In this document: one piece after another, positions 47,968 to 55,784 of the stretch
Numbering within the stretch: the first letter of the stretch is position 1
Layout of the letters: every line of letters begins with the position of its first letter
NCBI RefSeq assembly: GCF_003863355.1
Contig: NZ_QQWG01000005.1
Location: 147,959 to 211,958 of the forward strand
DNA: 64,000 bases
Direction of reading: 5' to 3'
Source: Ancylomarina euxina
GTDB lineage: Bacteria; Bacteroidota; Bacteroidia; Bacteroidales; Marinifilaceae
Made by a program: the position numbers and the translations under genes
The notes under the pieces: generated by a model
Seen by the model: only the letters and a program-made list of their open reading frames with translations
Told to the model about the DNA's origin: nothing
The model's database searches: none

Positions 47968-48927
47968 ATGAAGATTGAAAAAATGCATACTAAACTCAAA
48001 TATATATTCTTGCTTGCTTTTATCATCTTAATGGGATGTGAAAAACAAATTGAGTTGGATCTCCCTTCGGTTGGTTCAAAACTAGTGGTAGATGGCTGGT
48101 TAACCAGTGAACCTGGAGAGGGGGGGGCTGAACGACTTCATACGGTACGTTTAACCCAATCTATTTCTTATTTCGAGACACAGAATTATCCTGTAGTAAA
48201 AGATGCTCAGGTGATTTTAAAGGATGATAAAGGCCAGGCTTATCCTTTGACTTATACTTTGCCAATGGTTTACGACCCAAATGTGGGAAAAGAAGTAGCT
48301 GATGAGCAAAAGGGGCGTTATGAAATACGAAAAAATTTGGAACAGAATACCTCTTATACCCTGTATATTAAAACAACAGATGGAATAGAATATGAGTCAA
48401 CTGCTCAAATGGTTATTGACTACCCATACGCTCCAAAAATTTTTGTTGAATACAAGGAAGCTGATGATTTCAGTGATGAAGATGAAGGCTATTACATCAA
48501 TTTTGAGCCTAAATATTCAGACGAAGGGAATTTTTATTTCTGTTGGCAGCTATTCAAACTTGAATCATATACAGACTGGAGTGATCCTGAAAATCCAATA
48601 AAGGTGAGTTATACTTTTCCCTATTCTGATTTACTTTTTGGTAGTAATGTTTATACCTCTGTAGAGGAGTCAGAAACCCAGTTTGATCAGGCTGCACAAA
48701 AGGGCGAACAGTATTTTATTAAGCAACATGTTGTTGCAAGAGGTGTATATGATTTTCTGCGTTTGGCAGAAGAACAGCGCGATAATGAAGGAACACAATT
48801 TTCTCCTCCGCCAGCTCCATTAAGAAGCAATATTAAGCGTATAGGAGGAAACACTCTAGATGATGATGCTCTGGGCTTTTTCATTATCTCATCGGTTCAG
48901 AAAACTGAAGTGACAAGCATCAATTAA
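47968..48927 (+). CDS. DUF4249 lipoprotein, TonB-receptor partner
   Basis: A 319-residue predicted lipoprotein: a hydrophobic segment followed by lipobox LMGC (Cys near residue 24), then QIELDLP and LVVDGWLTSEPG, typical of the DUF4249 N-terminus. It has beta-rich content (DAQVILKDDKG; YTLYIKTTDG). The start at 47968 gives a 5-residue charged prefix; the ATG at 47983 (MHTKLKY) is equally plausible. It starts nine bases after the receptor stop, so the pair is one operon, ended by a perfect 15-bp terminator. Function unknown; a surface substrate-binding role is inferred. Confidence 0.85.
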   Translation: MKIEKMHTKLKYIFLLAFIILMGCEKQIELDLPSVGSKLVVDGWLTSEPGEGGAERLHTVRLTQSISYFETQNYPVVKDAQVILKDDKGQAYPLTYTLPMVYDPNVGKEVADEQKGRYEIRKNLEQNTSYTLYIKTTDGIEYESTAQMVIDYPYAPKIFVEYKEADDFSDEDEGYYINFEPKYSDEGNFYFCWQLFKLESYTDWSDPENPIKVSYTFPYSDLLFGSNVYTSVEESETQFDQAAQKGEQYFIKQHVVARGVYDFLRLAEEQRDNEGTQFSPPPAPLRSNIKRIGGNTLDDDALGFFIISSVQKTEVTSIN

Positions 48928-48943
48928 TAGTCCAACATATACT

Positions 48944-48981
48944 AAAAGAGCTGCAATCATAATAGATTGCAGCTCTTTTTA
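48944..48981 (+). terminator. Terminator after the DUF4249 gene
   Basis: A perfect 15-bp stem (48944-48958 and 65-79 within 489xx, AAAAGAGCTGCAATC and its complement), six-base loop, then T run. Confidence 0.93.
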
Positions 48982-49099
48982 TATTGCGGTATAAAGCTTA
49001 AACAAAGTATAAAGCTAAATTAACTCAAAACCACATTTACACTTTCACTATTTTACTTTTTTCATCTTTAACCTTTCGCTTTTCAGACCTTTTGACCTT

Positions 49100-50137
49100 C
49101 TAATAACTTGTCTCATCAATCTTCACCTTGCCACTAAAGGTTTTGTACACAAAGTAAGTGTAACCCAAAACCAGTGGTGTACCAATGGCTACAATAAGCA
49201 TCATGATTTTTAATGATTTCAGTGATGAGGCTCCATTGTATATATCGATGTTATTCTCGGGACTTATTGATGAAATCAGAAGGTTTGGATAGGCTTCCAG
49301 TGCACAAAGCAACAGCATGAAACTGATGCAAAGTGATGAGAACAAAAAAGCCTGCATGAACTTCTTCTTGTGTGTCAGTCGTGGAATATTGGCAATGCTT
49401 AAAACAACCAGCACCGGCAAAATTAAACTGGCAGGCATCTCCATTAATTTATCACTCAAGTGGGGTTGATATGCCAGGGTATACAATGATGTAAGCCCGA
49501 AAGCTATGATGAAGGCTCCCATAGCATACTTTTGTAAAACGACCAGTCGTTCGTATAGCTTGCCCTCCGTTTTTAGTAGAAGATAAATGGCTCCGTGTGA
49601 CATAAACAAACTTAGACTCGTTAGTCCCATTAAAATAGAGTAAGGGTTTAGAAAGCTAAGTAGAGCATCACCATTATAATTGTGATTAGCATCAATAGGA
49701 ATGCCAATCAAGACATTGCCCAATACCACACCCAAAAGAAATCCTAACATGATACTCGAAAAGCTATAAATGATATCCCAAGTCTGTCGCCACCATCTCA
49801 TTTCTTCTTTGCCACGAAATTCGATGGACACAGCACGAAAGATGATGAAAAAGAGAAAGAGCATAAATGGAGTATACATGGCAGATAGTAAACTGGCATA
49901 TGCAACGGGGAATCCTGCAAAGAGAGCACCACCGCCAATAACCAACCACACCTCGTTACCATCCCAAACGGGACCAACAGCATTCATGGCAATACGGCGG
50001 CTTTGTTCTTTTCTGAAAAAGAGATGCCAGGCTCCTGCTCCAAAATCGAAACCATCGAGTATGGCATAGCCCGAAAACACGCCACCAACAACTAAAAACC
50101 ACCAGGTCTGATAATCTAATCCTAATAGAGTTTCCAT
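49100..50137 (-). CDS. cydB: Cytochrome bd ubiquinol oxidase subunit II
   Basis: A 345-residue membrane subunit with about eight to nine helices, partner of CydA. Family features are the N-terminal YQTWWFLVVGGVFSGYAILDGFDFGAGAWH and GPVWDGNEVWLV, both near residues 8-65. It stabilises the haem-binding subunit of the oxygen-reducing terminal oxidase. It starts 146 bases after cydA, and a hairpin (50154-50177) sits 16 bases before its start. A G-poor tract (49021-49099) follows the stop. Confidence 0.96.
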   Translation of the reverse strand: METLLGLDYQTWWFLVVGGVFSGYAILDGFDFGAGAWHLFFRKEQSRRIAMNAVGPVWDGNEVWLVIGGGALFAGFPVAYASLLSAMYTPFMLFLFFIIFRAVSIEFRGKEEMRWWRQTWDIIYSFSSIMLGFLLGVVLGNVLIGIPIDANHNYNGDALLSFLNPYSILMGLTSLSLFMSHGAIYLLLKTEGKLYERLVVLQKYAMGAFIIAFGLTSLYTLAYQPHLSDKLMEMPASLILPVLVVLSIANIPRLTHKKKFMQAFLFSSLCISFMLLLCALEAYPNLLISSISPENNIDIYNGASSLKSLKIMMLIVAIGTPLVLGYTYFVYKTFSGKVKIDETSY

Positions 50138-50153
50138 ATGTTTATATTATTGT

Positions 50154-50177
50154 CCTGTTCAATTGACTTGAACCAGG
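50154..50177 (-). promoter_or_regulatory. Hairpin immediately upstream of cydB
   Basis: On the mRNA, CCTG(G)TTCAA pairs with TTGAACAGG with one bulged base, a nine-pair stem and five-base loop ending 16 bases before the cydB ATG. Confidence 0.55.
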
Positions 50178-50283
50178 ATGTGAATTTTGATTTATATTTT
50201 GTAGTCAGTTATCGTTTTTTAAGTGTTTTTTCACATTTCGATTAAGCTCAGTGCAACACTTTTACTTTAAGCTTGACTTTACT

Positions 50284-51663
50284 CTATCCTTGAATAATAG
50301 CTTGCTCAATATCTTTTGTGTGAGGTCTATTTTCAGTATCACCTTTATCATACGGACCATGTTGTATTTTTTTGTTTAGGATATAGATAAACAAAACAAA
50401 CAAGAGTGCATAGATGAAAAAGAACATGATAAGAGAGAACCAAATTTGATTGGCCGAAACGGCTTGTGAAAAAGCATCGGAGGTTCTAAGTAAACCGTAA
50501 ACAACCCAAGGTTGTCTACCCATTTCGGCAGCAAACCAACCTGTTTGATTGGCAATTTGAGGTAGAAACACTGCAAAAATGAATGAAACAAGTAACCACT
50601 TTTGTTCAAACAGTCGACCTCGCCACCAGTAGAAACAAGCTAAAAGTGTTAGACCAATAAGTGCCATACCTATGGCAACCATGATATGGTAGAATTGGAA
50701 GACTGCATTAACCTGTCCAGGTTGATCTTCTTTGGCGAAAGCATTTAGCCCAGTTACGGGAGCTTCAAAATCGTAATCCAGAAGAAAAGATAAGCCACCT
50801 GGTATTTTTATACCGGTAACTTCCTGTTTATCCTGATCCACCCAGCCCATGATATACATATCAGCAGGGGCACTTTTTTCGTAGTGACCTTCCATTGCTG
50901 CGAGTTTAGCTGGCTGATTTTTAGCGACACCTTCAGCAGAATGATGTCCAGTACCAAGTTGACCTAATGAAAGAACTGTAGCTGCGATTAAAGCAATTTT
51001 AAAGGCTTTTTTCGATATCTCAATATGTCTGCCTTTAATAAGATAATAGGCGTGTACACTTAAGACTAAGAAGGTTCCGGCAAGCAAAGCTCCTAACCAA
51101 ACGTGGGTTATCCGATCTACACTCGATGGATTGAATACCATGGCCCAGAAATCGGTGATTTCAGCCCTTGCATTCATGCCCTCGCCAACGATGCTGTAAC
51201 CTGCTGGAGTTTGTTGCCACGAGTTAGCTACTACAATCCAAACAGCAGAAAACATTGAGCCAAAGAAGACTCCGATGGTCGAAATTAAGTGTACTTTTGA
51301 ACTCACTCGATTCCAACCGAAAAGTAAAATCCCCAGAAAACCACTCTCAAGCGCAAAAGCGAAAATACCTTCTGCAGCCAGAGCTGATCCAAAGATGTCG
51401 CCAACATATTTCGAATAAATGGCCCAGTTGGTCCCAAATTCAAATTCCATAACGATACCAGTTGCGACGCCAATACCAAAAGTTAATGCAAATATTTTGG
51501 TCCAAAAGCGGGCCAGTGTTTCATACACTTTTTTTCCTGTGCTCACATATATGCTTTCAAAAATGACCATCATCATACCCAAACCGATGCTTAGTGGAGG
51601 ATAGATGTAATGAAAGGCGATAGTAAATGCGAACTGTATTCGAGCTAATATTTCTACGTCCAT
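50284..51663 (-). CDS. cydA: Cytochrome bd ubiquinol oxidase subunit I
   Basis: A 459-residue haem-bearing subunit that oxidises quinol and reduces oxygen with high affinity. It has the N-terminal [23 protein letters not shown] with the His ligand of haem b595, and the conserved [13 protein letters not shown]. It is shorter than E. coli CydA, consistent with a short Q-loop. The cydA-cydB pair supports life at low oxygen. A TAACTTTG box, a palindrome and a hairpin lie upstream. Confidence 0.96.
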   Translation of the reverse strand: MDVEILARIQFAFTIAFHYIYPPLSIGLGMMMVIFESIYVSTGKKVYETLARFWTKIFALTFGIGVATGIVMEFEFGTNWAIYSKYVGDIFGSALAAEGIFAFALESGFLGILLFGWNRVSSKVHLISTIGVFFGSMFSAVWIVVANSWQQTPAGYSIVGEGMNARAEITDFWAMVFNPSSVDRITHVWLGALLAGTFLVLSVHAYYLIKGRHIEISKKAFKIALIAATVLSLGQLGTGHHSAEGVAKNQPAKLAAMEGHYEKSAPADMYIMGWVDQDKQEVTGIKIPGGLSFLLDYDFEAPVTGLNAFAKEDQPGQVNAVFQFYHIMVAIGMALIGLTLLACFYWWRGRLFEQKWLLVSFIFAVFLPQIANQTGWFAAEMGRQPWVVYGLLRTSDAFSQAVSANQIWFSLIMFFFIYALLFVLFIYILNKKIQHGPYDKGDTENRPHTKDIEQAIIQG

Positions 51664-51677
51664 AACTTATGTTTTAA

Positions 51678-51693
51678 TCCCAATGGCTTGGGA
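51678..51693 (-). promoter_or_regulatory. Hairpin immediately upstream of cydA
   Basis: TCCCAA (51678-51683), loop TGGC, TTGGGA (51688-51693). It ends 14 bases before the ATG, a position similar to the hairpin before cydB. Confidence 0.55.
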
Positions 51694-51701
51694 AAGTTCG
51701 A

Positions 51702-51719
51702 TGTTGTAATAAAACAACA
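51702..51719. promoter_or_regulatory. Palindrome in the cydA leader
   Basis: TGTTGT and ACAACA are exact inverted copies separated by AATAAA. The 18-base size fits a dimeric Crp/Fnr-type regulator site, though the sequence is not an FNR consensus. It lies downstream of the -7 box, so it could repress, or act as RNA. Confidence 0.4.
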
Positions 51720-51741
51720 CGATTTATATGAGTTAACAGGA

Positions 51742-51749
51742 CAAAGTTA
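51742..51749 (-). promoter_or_regulatory. -7 box for cydA
   Basis: TAACTTTG on the minus strand matches TAnnTTTG, 78 bases before the cydA start. A TTTG lies 16 bases upstream, slightly short of usual spacing. Confidence 0.5.
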
Positions 51750-51841
51750 AGCTTTTGATTTTATTCAAATCATTATACTTTATTTTTTATGTATGAAAAG
51801 ATTGATGACCCGATTGATTTTGATGATCTGTCTACAGGAAC

Positions 51842-51875
51842 AAAAAAAGGCCAGTGAAATAAATCACTGACCTTA
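51842..51875 (-). terminator. Terminator after rng
   Basis: A 10-pair stem with one mismatch (AAGG-x-CAGTGA and TCACTG-x-CCTT, 51847-51857 and 51864-51874), followed by T residues on the minus strand. Confidence 0.88.
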
Positions 51876-51983
51876 ATGTTGTATTTTATGTTGGTTAAAT
51901 GATCTGAAATTGGCAACTAATGTATGTGCCGAGATGCATTTAACAATGCTTTTGACTTAATAGCCTTTAATGAACTGGGAGTT

Positions 51984-53534
51984 CTACTTAATTCTACGAT
52001 TATCCTTATCGCTAAAACGATACATCATTAAATCGTATGAAGGAATAGCTTTTACATTCAATTTGATTTTATATGTTGATTGCCATTTGCGTCGCAATGT
52101 TTTAATAAAACCTTGATTAATGTACGCTGCCACAAAAGGGTGAACTTTAAGTGTTAATTTCTTTTCCTTTGTTTTTTCAACCAGGCTTGCTAATTGATCT
52201 TCGATTTGATCTGTCAGTAAAACAGCTGGTGAAATTTCTCCCGAACCTTGGCAAGTTGGACATTTTTCTTGAACTGCGACATTCATTTCAGGACGAACAC
52301 GCTGACGAGTGATTTGCATCAAGCCAAACTTGCTCAATGGAAGTATGTTATGCTTGGTACGATCTTGATTCATCATTTCTTTCATCTTCTCGAAAAGCAA
52401 ATGACGGTTTTCTGCAGAGTGCATATCGATAAAATCGACAACGATAATACCTCCCATATCACGAAGTCTCAATTGACGAGCAACCTCTTCAGCTGCTGCC
52501 ATGTTTACTTCCAGGGCATTGGTTTCTTGATCGTTCCCAGCTTTTGAACGGTTACCTGAGTTCACATCAATAACATGGAATGCTTCGGTGTGTTCTATGA
52601 TAAGATAGGCTCCACTTTTAAATGAAACTGTTTTCCCGAAAGAAGATTTGATTTGTTTATCGATGCCTAACTGGTCAAATATTGGAAGGTCACCTTTAAC
52701 ATGATTTACAATTTTCTCTTTCTCAGGTGCAATACTTGCAATATATTGTCTGATATCAGCAGCTGCTGCTGCATCGTTCACATAGATATTCTCGAATGAT
52801 GAATTTAGGATATCACGAAGAATAGCTGTAGTACGATTCATCTCACCCAAAACAAGATTTGGCGGGTTGATTTCACGAATATTGTAGAAAGACTCTTCCC
52901 AACGTTCAATTAAGCCTCGAAGTTCTTTGTCTAGCTCGGCAACACGTTTCCCTTCGGCAACAGTACGTACTATAACCCCATAATTCTTAGGTGTAATACT
53001 TTGTAATAATTGCTTGAGACGAGTTTTTTCTTCTGTCGATTTTAATTTTTGGGAAATTGACACCTTATTGGCAAATGGCATCAACACAATATTACGTCCA
53101 GCAAGTGAAATTTCCGAACATAAACGAGGGCCTTTTGTGGAAATAGGTTCTTTTGCAACCTGAACAAGAATATATTGCCCAGATTTTAATACATCGGTAA
53201 TTTTTCCATTTTTATCGATATCTGGCTCCAATTTCATTTTAGAAATTGAAATGCCTTTACCTTTTCGGGCTATGGCTTGTTGTAAGAATTTGTTTAAAGT
53301 AAGGAATTGTTGTCCTAAGTCTAAATAATGAAGGAATGCATCCTTTTCATATCCAACATCAACAAAAGCGGCATTTAAACCAGGCATGATTTTTTTCACT
53401 TTACCTAGATAAATATCGCCAACTGCAAATTGAATATTGCTTTTTTCCTTGGAAATTTCAACCAATTGCTTGTTATCAAGCAAAGCAATTACAATTTCGT
53501 TCGGTTGTACATCAATTACAAGTTCATTACTCAC
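51984..53534 (-). CDS. rng: Ribonuclease G (RNase E/G family)
   Basis: A 516-residue endoribonuclease acting on AU-rich single-stranded RNA, including rRNA precursors. It has an N-terminal S1 domain (GDIYLGKVKKIMPGLNAAFVDVGYEKDAFLH), the catalytic Asp pair in HVIDVNSG and VDFIDM, and zinc-link CPTCQGSG. It lacks the long C-terminal scaffold of RNase E. It lies downstream of the small AURKAIP1/COX24-like gene, with a weak hairpin between them. Confidence 0.94.
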   Translation of the reverse strand: MSNELVIDVQPNEIVIALLDNKQLVEISKEKSNIQFAVGDIYLGKVKKIMPGLNAAFVDVGYEKDAFLHYLDLGQQFLTLNKFLQQAIARKGKGISISKMKLEPDIDKNGKITDVLKSGQYILVQVAKEPISTKGPRLCSEISLAGRNIVLMPFANKVSISQKLKSTEEKTRLKQLLQSITPKNYGVIVRTVAEGKRVAELDKELRGLIERWEESFYNIREINPPNLVLGEMNRTTAILRDILNSSFENIYVNDAAAAADIRQYIASIAPEKEKIVNHVKGDLPIFDQLGIDKQIKSSFGKTVSFKSGAYLIIEHTEAFHVIDVNSGNRSKAGNDQETNALEVNMAAAEEVARQLRLRDMGGIIVVDFIDMHSAENRHLLFEKMKEMMNQDRTKHNILPLSKFGLMQITRQRVRPEMNVAVQEKCPTCQGSGEISPAVLLTDQIEDQLASLVEKTKEKKLTLKVHPFVAAYINQGFIKTLRRKWQSTYKIKLNVKAIPSYDLMMYRFSDKDNRRIK

Positions 53535-53584
53535 TTGAAAGCTCCTATATTAAATTCAAAAAATAATTAATTCTTACAAATAGA

Positions 53585-53618
53585 TAAACCTAAAGTACTA
53601 AAAAGTTCTTTAGGTTTA
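53585..53618 (-). terminator. Weak hairpin between the 29-residue gene and rng
   Basis: TAAACCTAAAG/CTTTAGGTTTA, an 11-bp stem (53585-53595 and 53608-53618) with a 12-base loop. There is no continuous T run, so it may be a partial terminator or processing site. Confidence 0.45.
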
Positions 53619-53652
53619 TACATTATACTCTTACTAATAAGCGTGATAAGAA

Positions 53653-53742
53653 TTATTTCTTCTTATGACGATTTTTTCTTAATCTCTTTTTACGCTTGTG
53701 CGTAGCCATCTTATGTCTTTTTCTCTTTTTTCCGCTTGGCAT
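53653..53742 (-). CDS. 29-residue AURKAIP1/COX24-like ribosomal protein
   Basis: The ORF encodes MPSGKKRKRHKMATHKRKK and ten further residues, LRKNRHKKK at the end: 17 of 29 are Lys or Arg. It matches the Bacteroidota proteins annotated AURKAIP1/COX24 domain, related to mitochondrial small-subunit protein mS38. Such proteins bind the small ribosomal subunit near the decoding region; that role here is inferred. It starts 38 bases after the HU gene stop, on the same strand, and is easily missed because of its size. Confidence 0.85.
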   Translation of the reverse strand: MPSGKKRKRHKMATHKRKKRLRKNRHKKK

Positions 53743-53780
53743 AACTTAAATATATTAAAATTTGTTTTTAAAGTCTGAGA

Positions 53781-54065
53781 CTACTTTACATTAGTTTTTA
53801 CTTTACTTACGAAAGTCTTCGCCGGTTTAAATGACGGGATAAAGTGCTCAGGAATAATAATAGTTGTGTTTTTAGAAATGTTTCTTGCAGTTTTCTCTGC
53901 TCTTTTCTTAACGATAAAACTTCCGAAACCTCTTAGATACACGTTTTTACCTTTTACAAGTGAACCTTTGATAGTATCCATGAAGGCCTCAACAGTTTTT
54001 TGTACTGTAATTTTCTCAATCCCCGTGTTCTTAGAAATCTCGTTAACAATATCTGCTTTAGTCAT
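53781..54065 (-). CDS. HU/IHF-family DNA-binding protein
   Basis: A 94-residue nucleoid protein that bends DNA as a dimer. The HU fold is clear: TKADIVNEISKNTGI, the turn LRGFGSFIVKKR, then a beta-arm region (ARNISKNTTIIIPEHFIPSFKPAK). The arm tip has IIIPEH where canonical HU has a Pro between basic residues; this is common in Bacteroidota. It heads the HU-AURKAIP1/COX24-like-rng run. Confidence 0.93.
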   Translation of the reverse strand: MTKADIVNEISKNTGIEKITVQKTVEAFMDTIKGSLVKGKNVYLRGFGSFIVKKRAEKTARNISKNTTIIIPEHFIPSFKPAKTFVSKVKTNVK

Positions 54066-54166
54066 CTCTTAAAAATTCTTTAATTATCAATTATATACAA
54101 CAGTTTTTTCTCAAAATCAGACTGCAAATATATATGATTTCTCTTTATTAAAGAAATCGAAAGCAC

Positions 54167-54174
54167 TATTTTTG
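54167..54174 (+). promoter_or_regulatory. Possible -7 box for mutY
   Basis: TATTTTTG, 43 bases before the mutY ATG. No clear -33 element. Confidence 0.4.
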
Positions 54175-54217
54175 TGTGAAAATAAAAAAAAAATAAAATG
54201 TGTAACATTCTAGGTCT

Positions 54218-55261
54218 ATGTTGAATAGCAAAATTATAAACTGGTATGAGTTCAATAAGCGCGATTTACCATGGCGAAATACTTCAGATCCGTACAAAAT
54301 TTGGATCTCAGAAATCATGCTACAACAAACTCAAGTCGTTACAGTTGTAGACTATTATTTACGTTTCATAAATAGTTTTCCTTCAATTAGTGCTCTGGCA
54401 TCAGCTAATGAACAAGAGGTGTTGAACCATTGGCAAGGGCTAGGTTATTATTCGCGAGCTCGCAATTTGCATTCGGCAGCAAAGTCTATTAAAGACAATT
54501 ATAAGGGGGTATTTCCTGATTCGTTTGATGAAATAATAAAATTAAAAGGAATAGGTGTTTATACAGCCTCTGCAATATCGGCTTTTGCATTCCATTTGCC
54601 TTATGCAGCTGTGGATGGGAATGTGTATCGAGTTTTGTCTCGTCTGTTTGGTGTTTCGGAATCAACAAGCTCGCCTAAAGGAAAAAAAGAATTTCAAGCT
54701 CTAGCGGATGAACTAATGGCAGATGCTCCACCACATATCTATAATCAGGCAATTATTGAATTTGGTGCATTGCAATGCACAGCAAAAAATCCAGATTGTG
54801 AAGTTTGTCCTTTGCAAGCTCAATGTTTTGCTTATATAAATAAGCAGCAGGATGTTTTACCAGCGAAGAAAAAAAAGGTGAAAGTGATTGATCGCTTTTT
54901 CTATTATCTATACATATATAATGATACACGTTTTTTATTACAACAAAGAGGAGAACGTGATATTTGGCGAAACCTATTTGAATTTCCTTTAATTGAGGCT
55001 GATAATAAAATAGAATTAGTAGATTTGATTAATTCTGAGGCATGGGAGACTCTTCTGAAAGATATTAAAGTAGAAGTGACCGAGCGAAAAATCACTAAAA
55101 CACATAAATTAAGTCATCAGAATTTACATATTGAGTTTGTTCATGTTAGAATTGAAAATTACGAATTTGAAAAATTTAAATCTTTAATAAGCGTTGATAA
55201 AGAGGTTGCTATGAATTACCCTATGCCAAAGCCGATAGAGATGTATTTAGCAGGGAAGTAA
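54218..55261 (+). CDS. mutY: Adenine DNA glycosylase MutY
   Basis: A 347-residue base-excision enzyme removing A opposite 8-oxoG. It has catalytic Glu in SEIMLQQTQV, the helix-hairpin-helix LKGIGVYTASAI, catalytic Asp in VDGNVYRVLSR, and the [4Fe-4S] ligands in the pattern C-x6-C-x2-C-x5-C (CTAKNPDCEVCPLQAQC). A Nudix-like C-terminal domain follows (FLLQQRGERDIWRNLFEFP). It is the first gene of a mutY-ssb-gldE-gldD order conserved in Bacteroidota. Confidence 0.96.
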   Translation: MLNSKIINWYEFNKRDLPWRNTSDPYKIWISEIMLQQTQVVTVVDYYLRFINSFPSISALASANEQEVLNHWQGLGYYSRARNLHSAAKSIKDNYKGVFPDSFDEIIKLKGIGVYTASAISAFAFHLPYAAVDGNVYRVLSRLFGVSESTSSPKGKKEFQALADELMADAPPHIYNQAIIEFGALQCTAKNPDCEVCPLQAQCFAYINKQQDVLPAKKKKVKVIDRFFYYLYIYNDTRFLLQQRGERDIWRNLFEFPLIEADNKIELVDLINSEAWETLLKDIKVEVTERKITKTHKLSHQNLHIEFVHVRIENYEFEKFKSLISVDKEVAMNYPMPKPIEMYLAGK

Positions 55262-55339
55262 TCTTTATGTGAATAAAAATATTTTTATCTAGGTAAAAAG
55301 TTTATAACTTTATTGTTGTTAACTAAAAAATAAGAAGAT

Positions 55340-55759
55340 ATGTCAGTAAATAAAGTAATTTTGGTTGGGAATGTAGGTGCAGACCCAGAAGTGAAATACC
55401 TTGATAATGGTGTAGCTGTTTGTAATATTCGTTTGGCAACAAGTGAATCCTATACTCGTAATGAGGAAAAGGTGACACAAACAGAATGGCACAGTATCGT
55501 AATGTGGCGTAAATTGGCAGAAATTGCTGAAAAATATGTAAAAAAAGGCGCTCAACTTTATGTTGAAGGTCGTTTAAGAACCCGCACTTGGGAAGATCAA
55601 GATGGTAAGAAACGTTATACGACTGAAATTTTTGCTGATAATTTTCAGATTTTAGGTCGTCGTTCTGAAGGGGAGGGAGCTCCAGTTGAAGAATCTGCTA
55701 AACCTCAGGCTGTTGTCACCAATTCAGCTGAAGACGAAACGGATGATTTACCATTCTAA
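55340..55759 (+). CDS. ssb: Single-stranded DNA-binding protein
   Basis: A 139-residue OB-fold protein. It begins MSVNKVILVGNVGADPEVKYL and has WHSIVMWRKLAEIAEKYVKKG. A short linker follows, then the acidic tip DETDDLPF that recruits partner proteins. A weak TAACTTTA box at 55305 may give it its own promoter. gldE starts 25 bases later. Confidence 0.97.
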   Translation: MSVNKVILVGNVGADPEVKYLDNGVAVCNIRLATSESYTRNEEKVTQTEWHSIVMWRKLAEIAEKYVKKGAQLYVEGRLRTRTWEDQDGKKRYTTEIFADNFQILGRRSEGEGAPVEESAKPQAVVTNSAEDETDDLPF

Positions 55760-55784
55760 AAACATTGTTGAACTAGAATTTTGA

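Larger units (their letters stand above)
51664..51983. other. Intergenic region upstream of cydA
   Basis: This 320-base interval holds no gene. From the cydA side it contains a TCCCAA/TTGGGA hairpin (51678-51693), a TGTTGT-N6-ACAACA palindrome (51702-51719), a -7 box (51742-51749) and the rng terminator (51842-51875). Confidence 0.65.
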
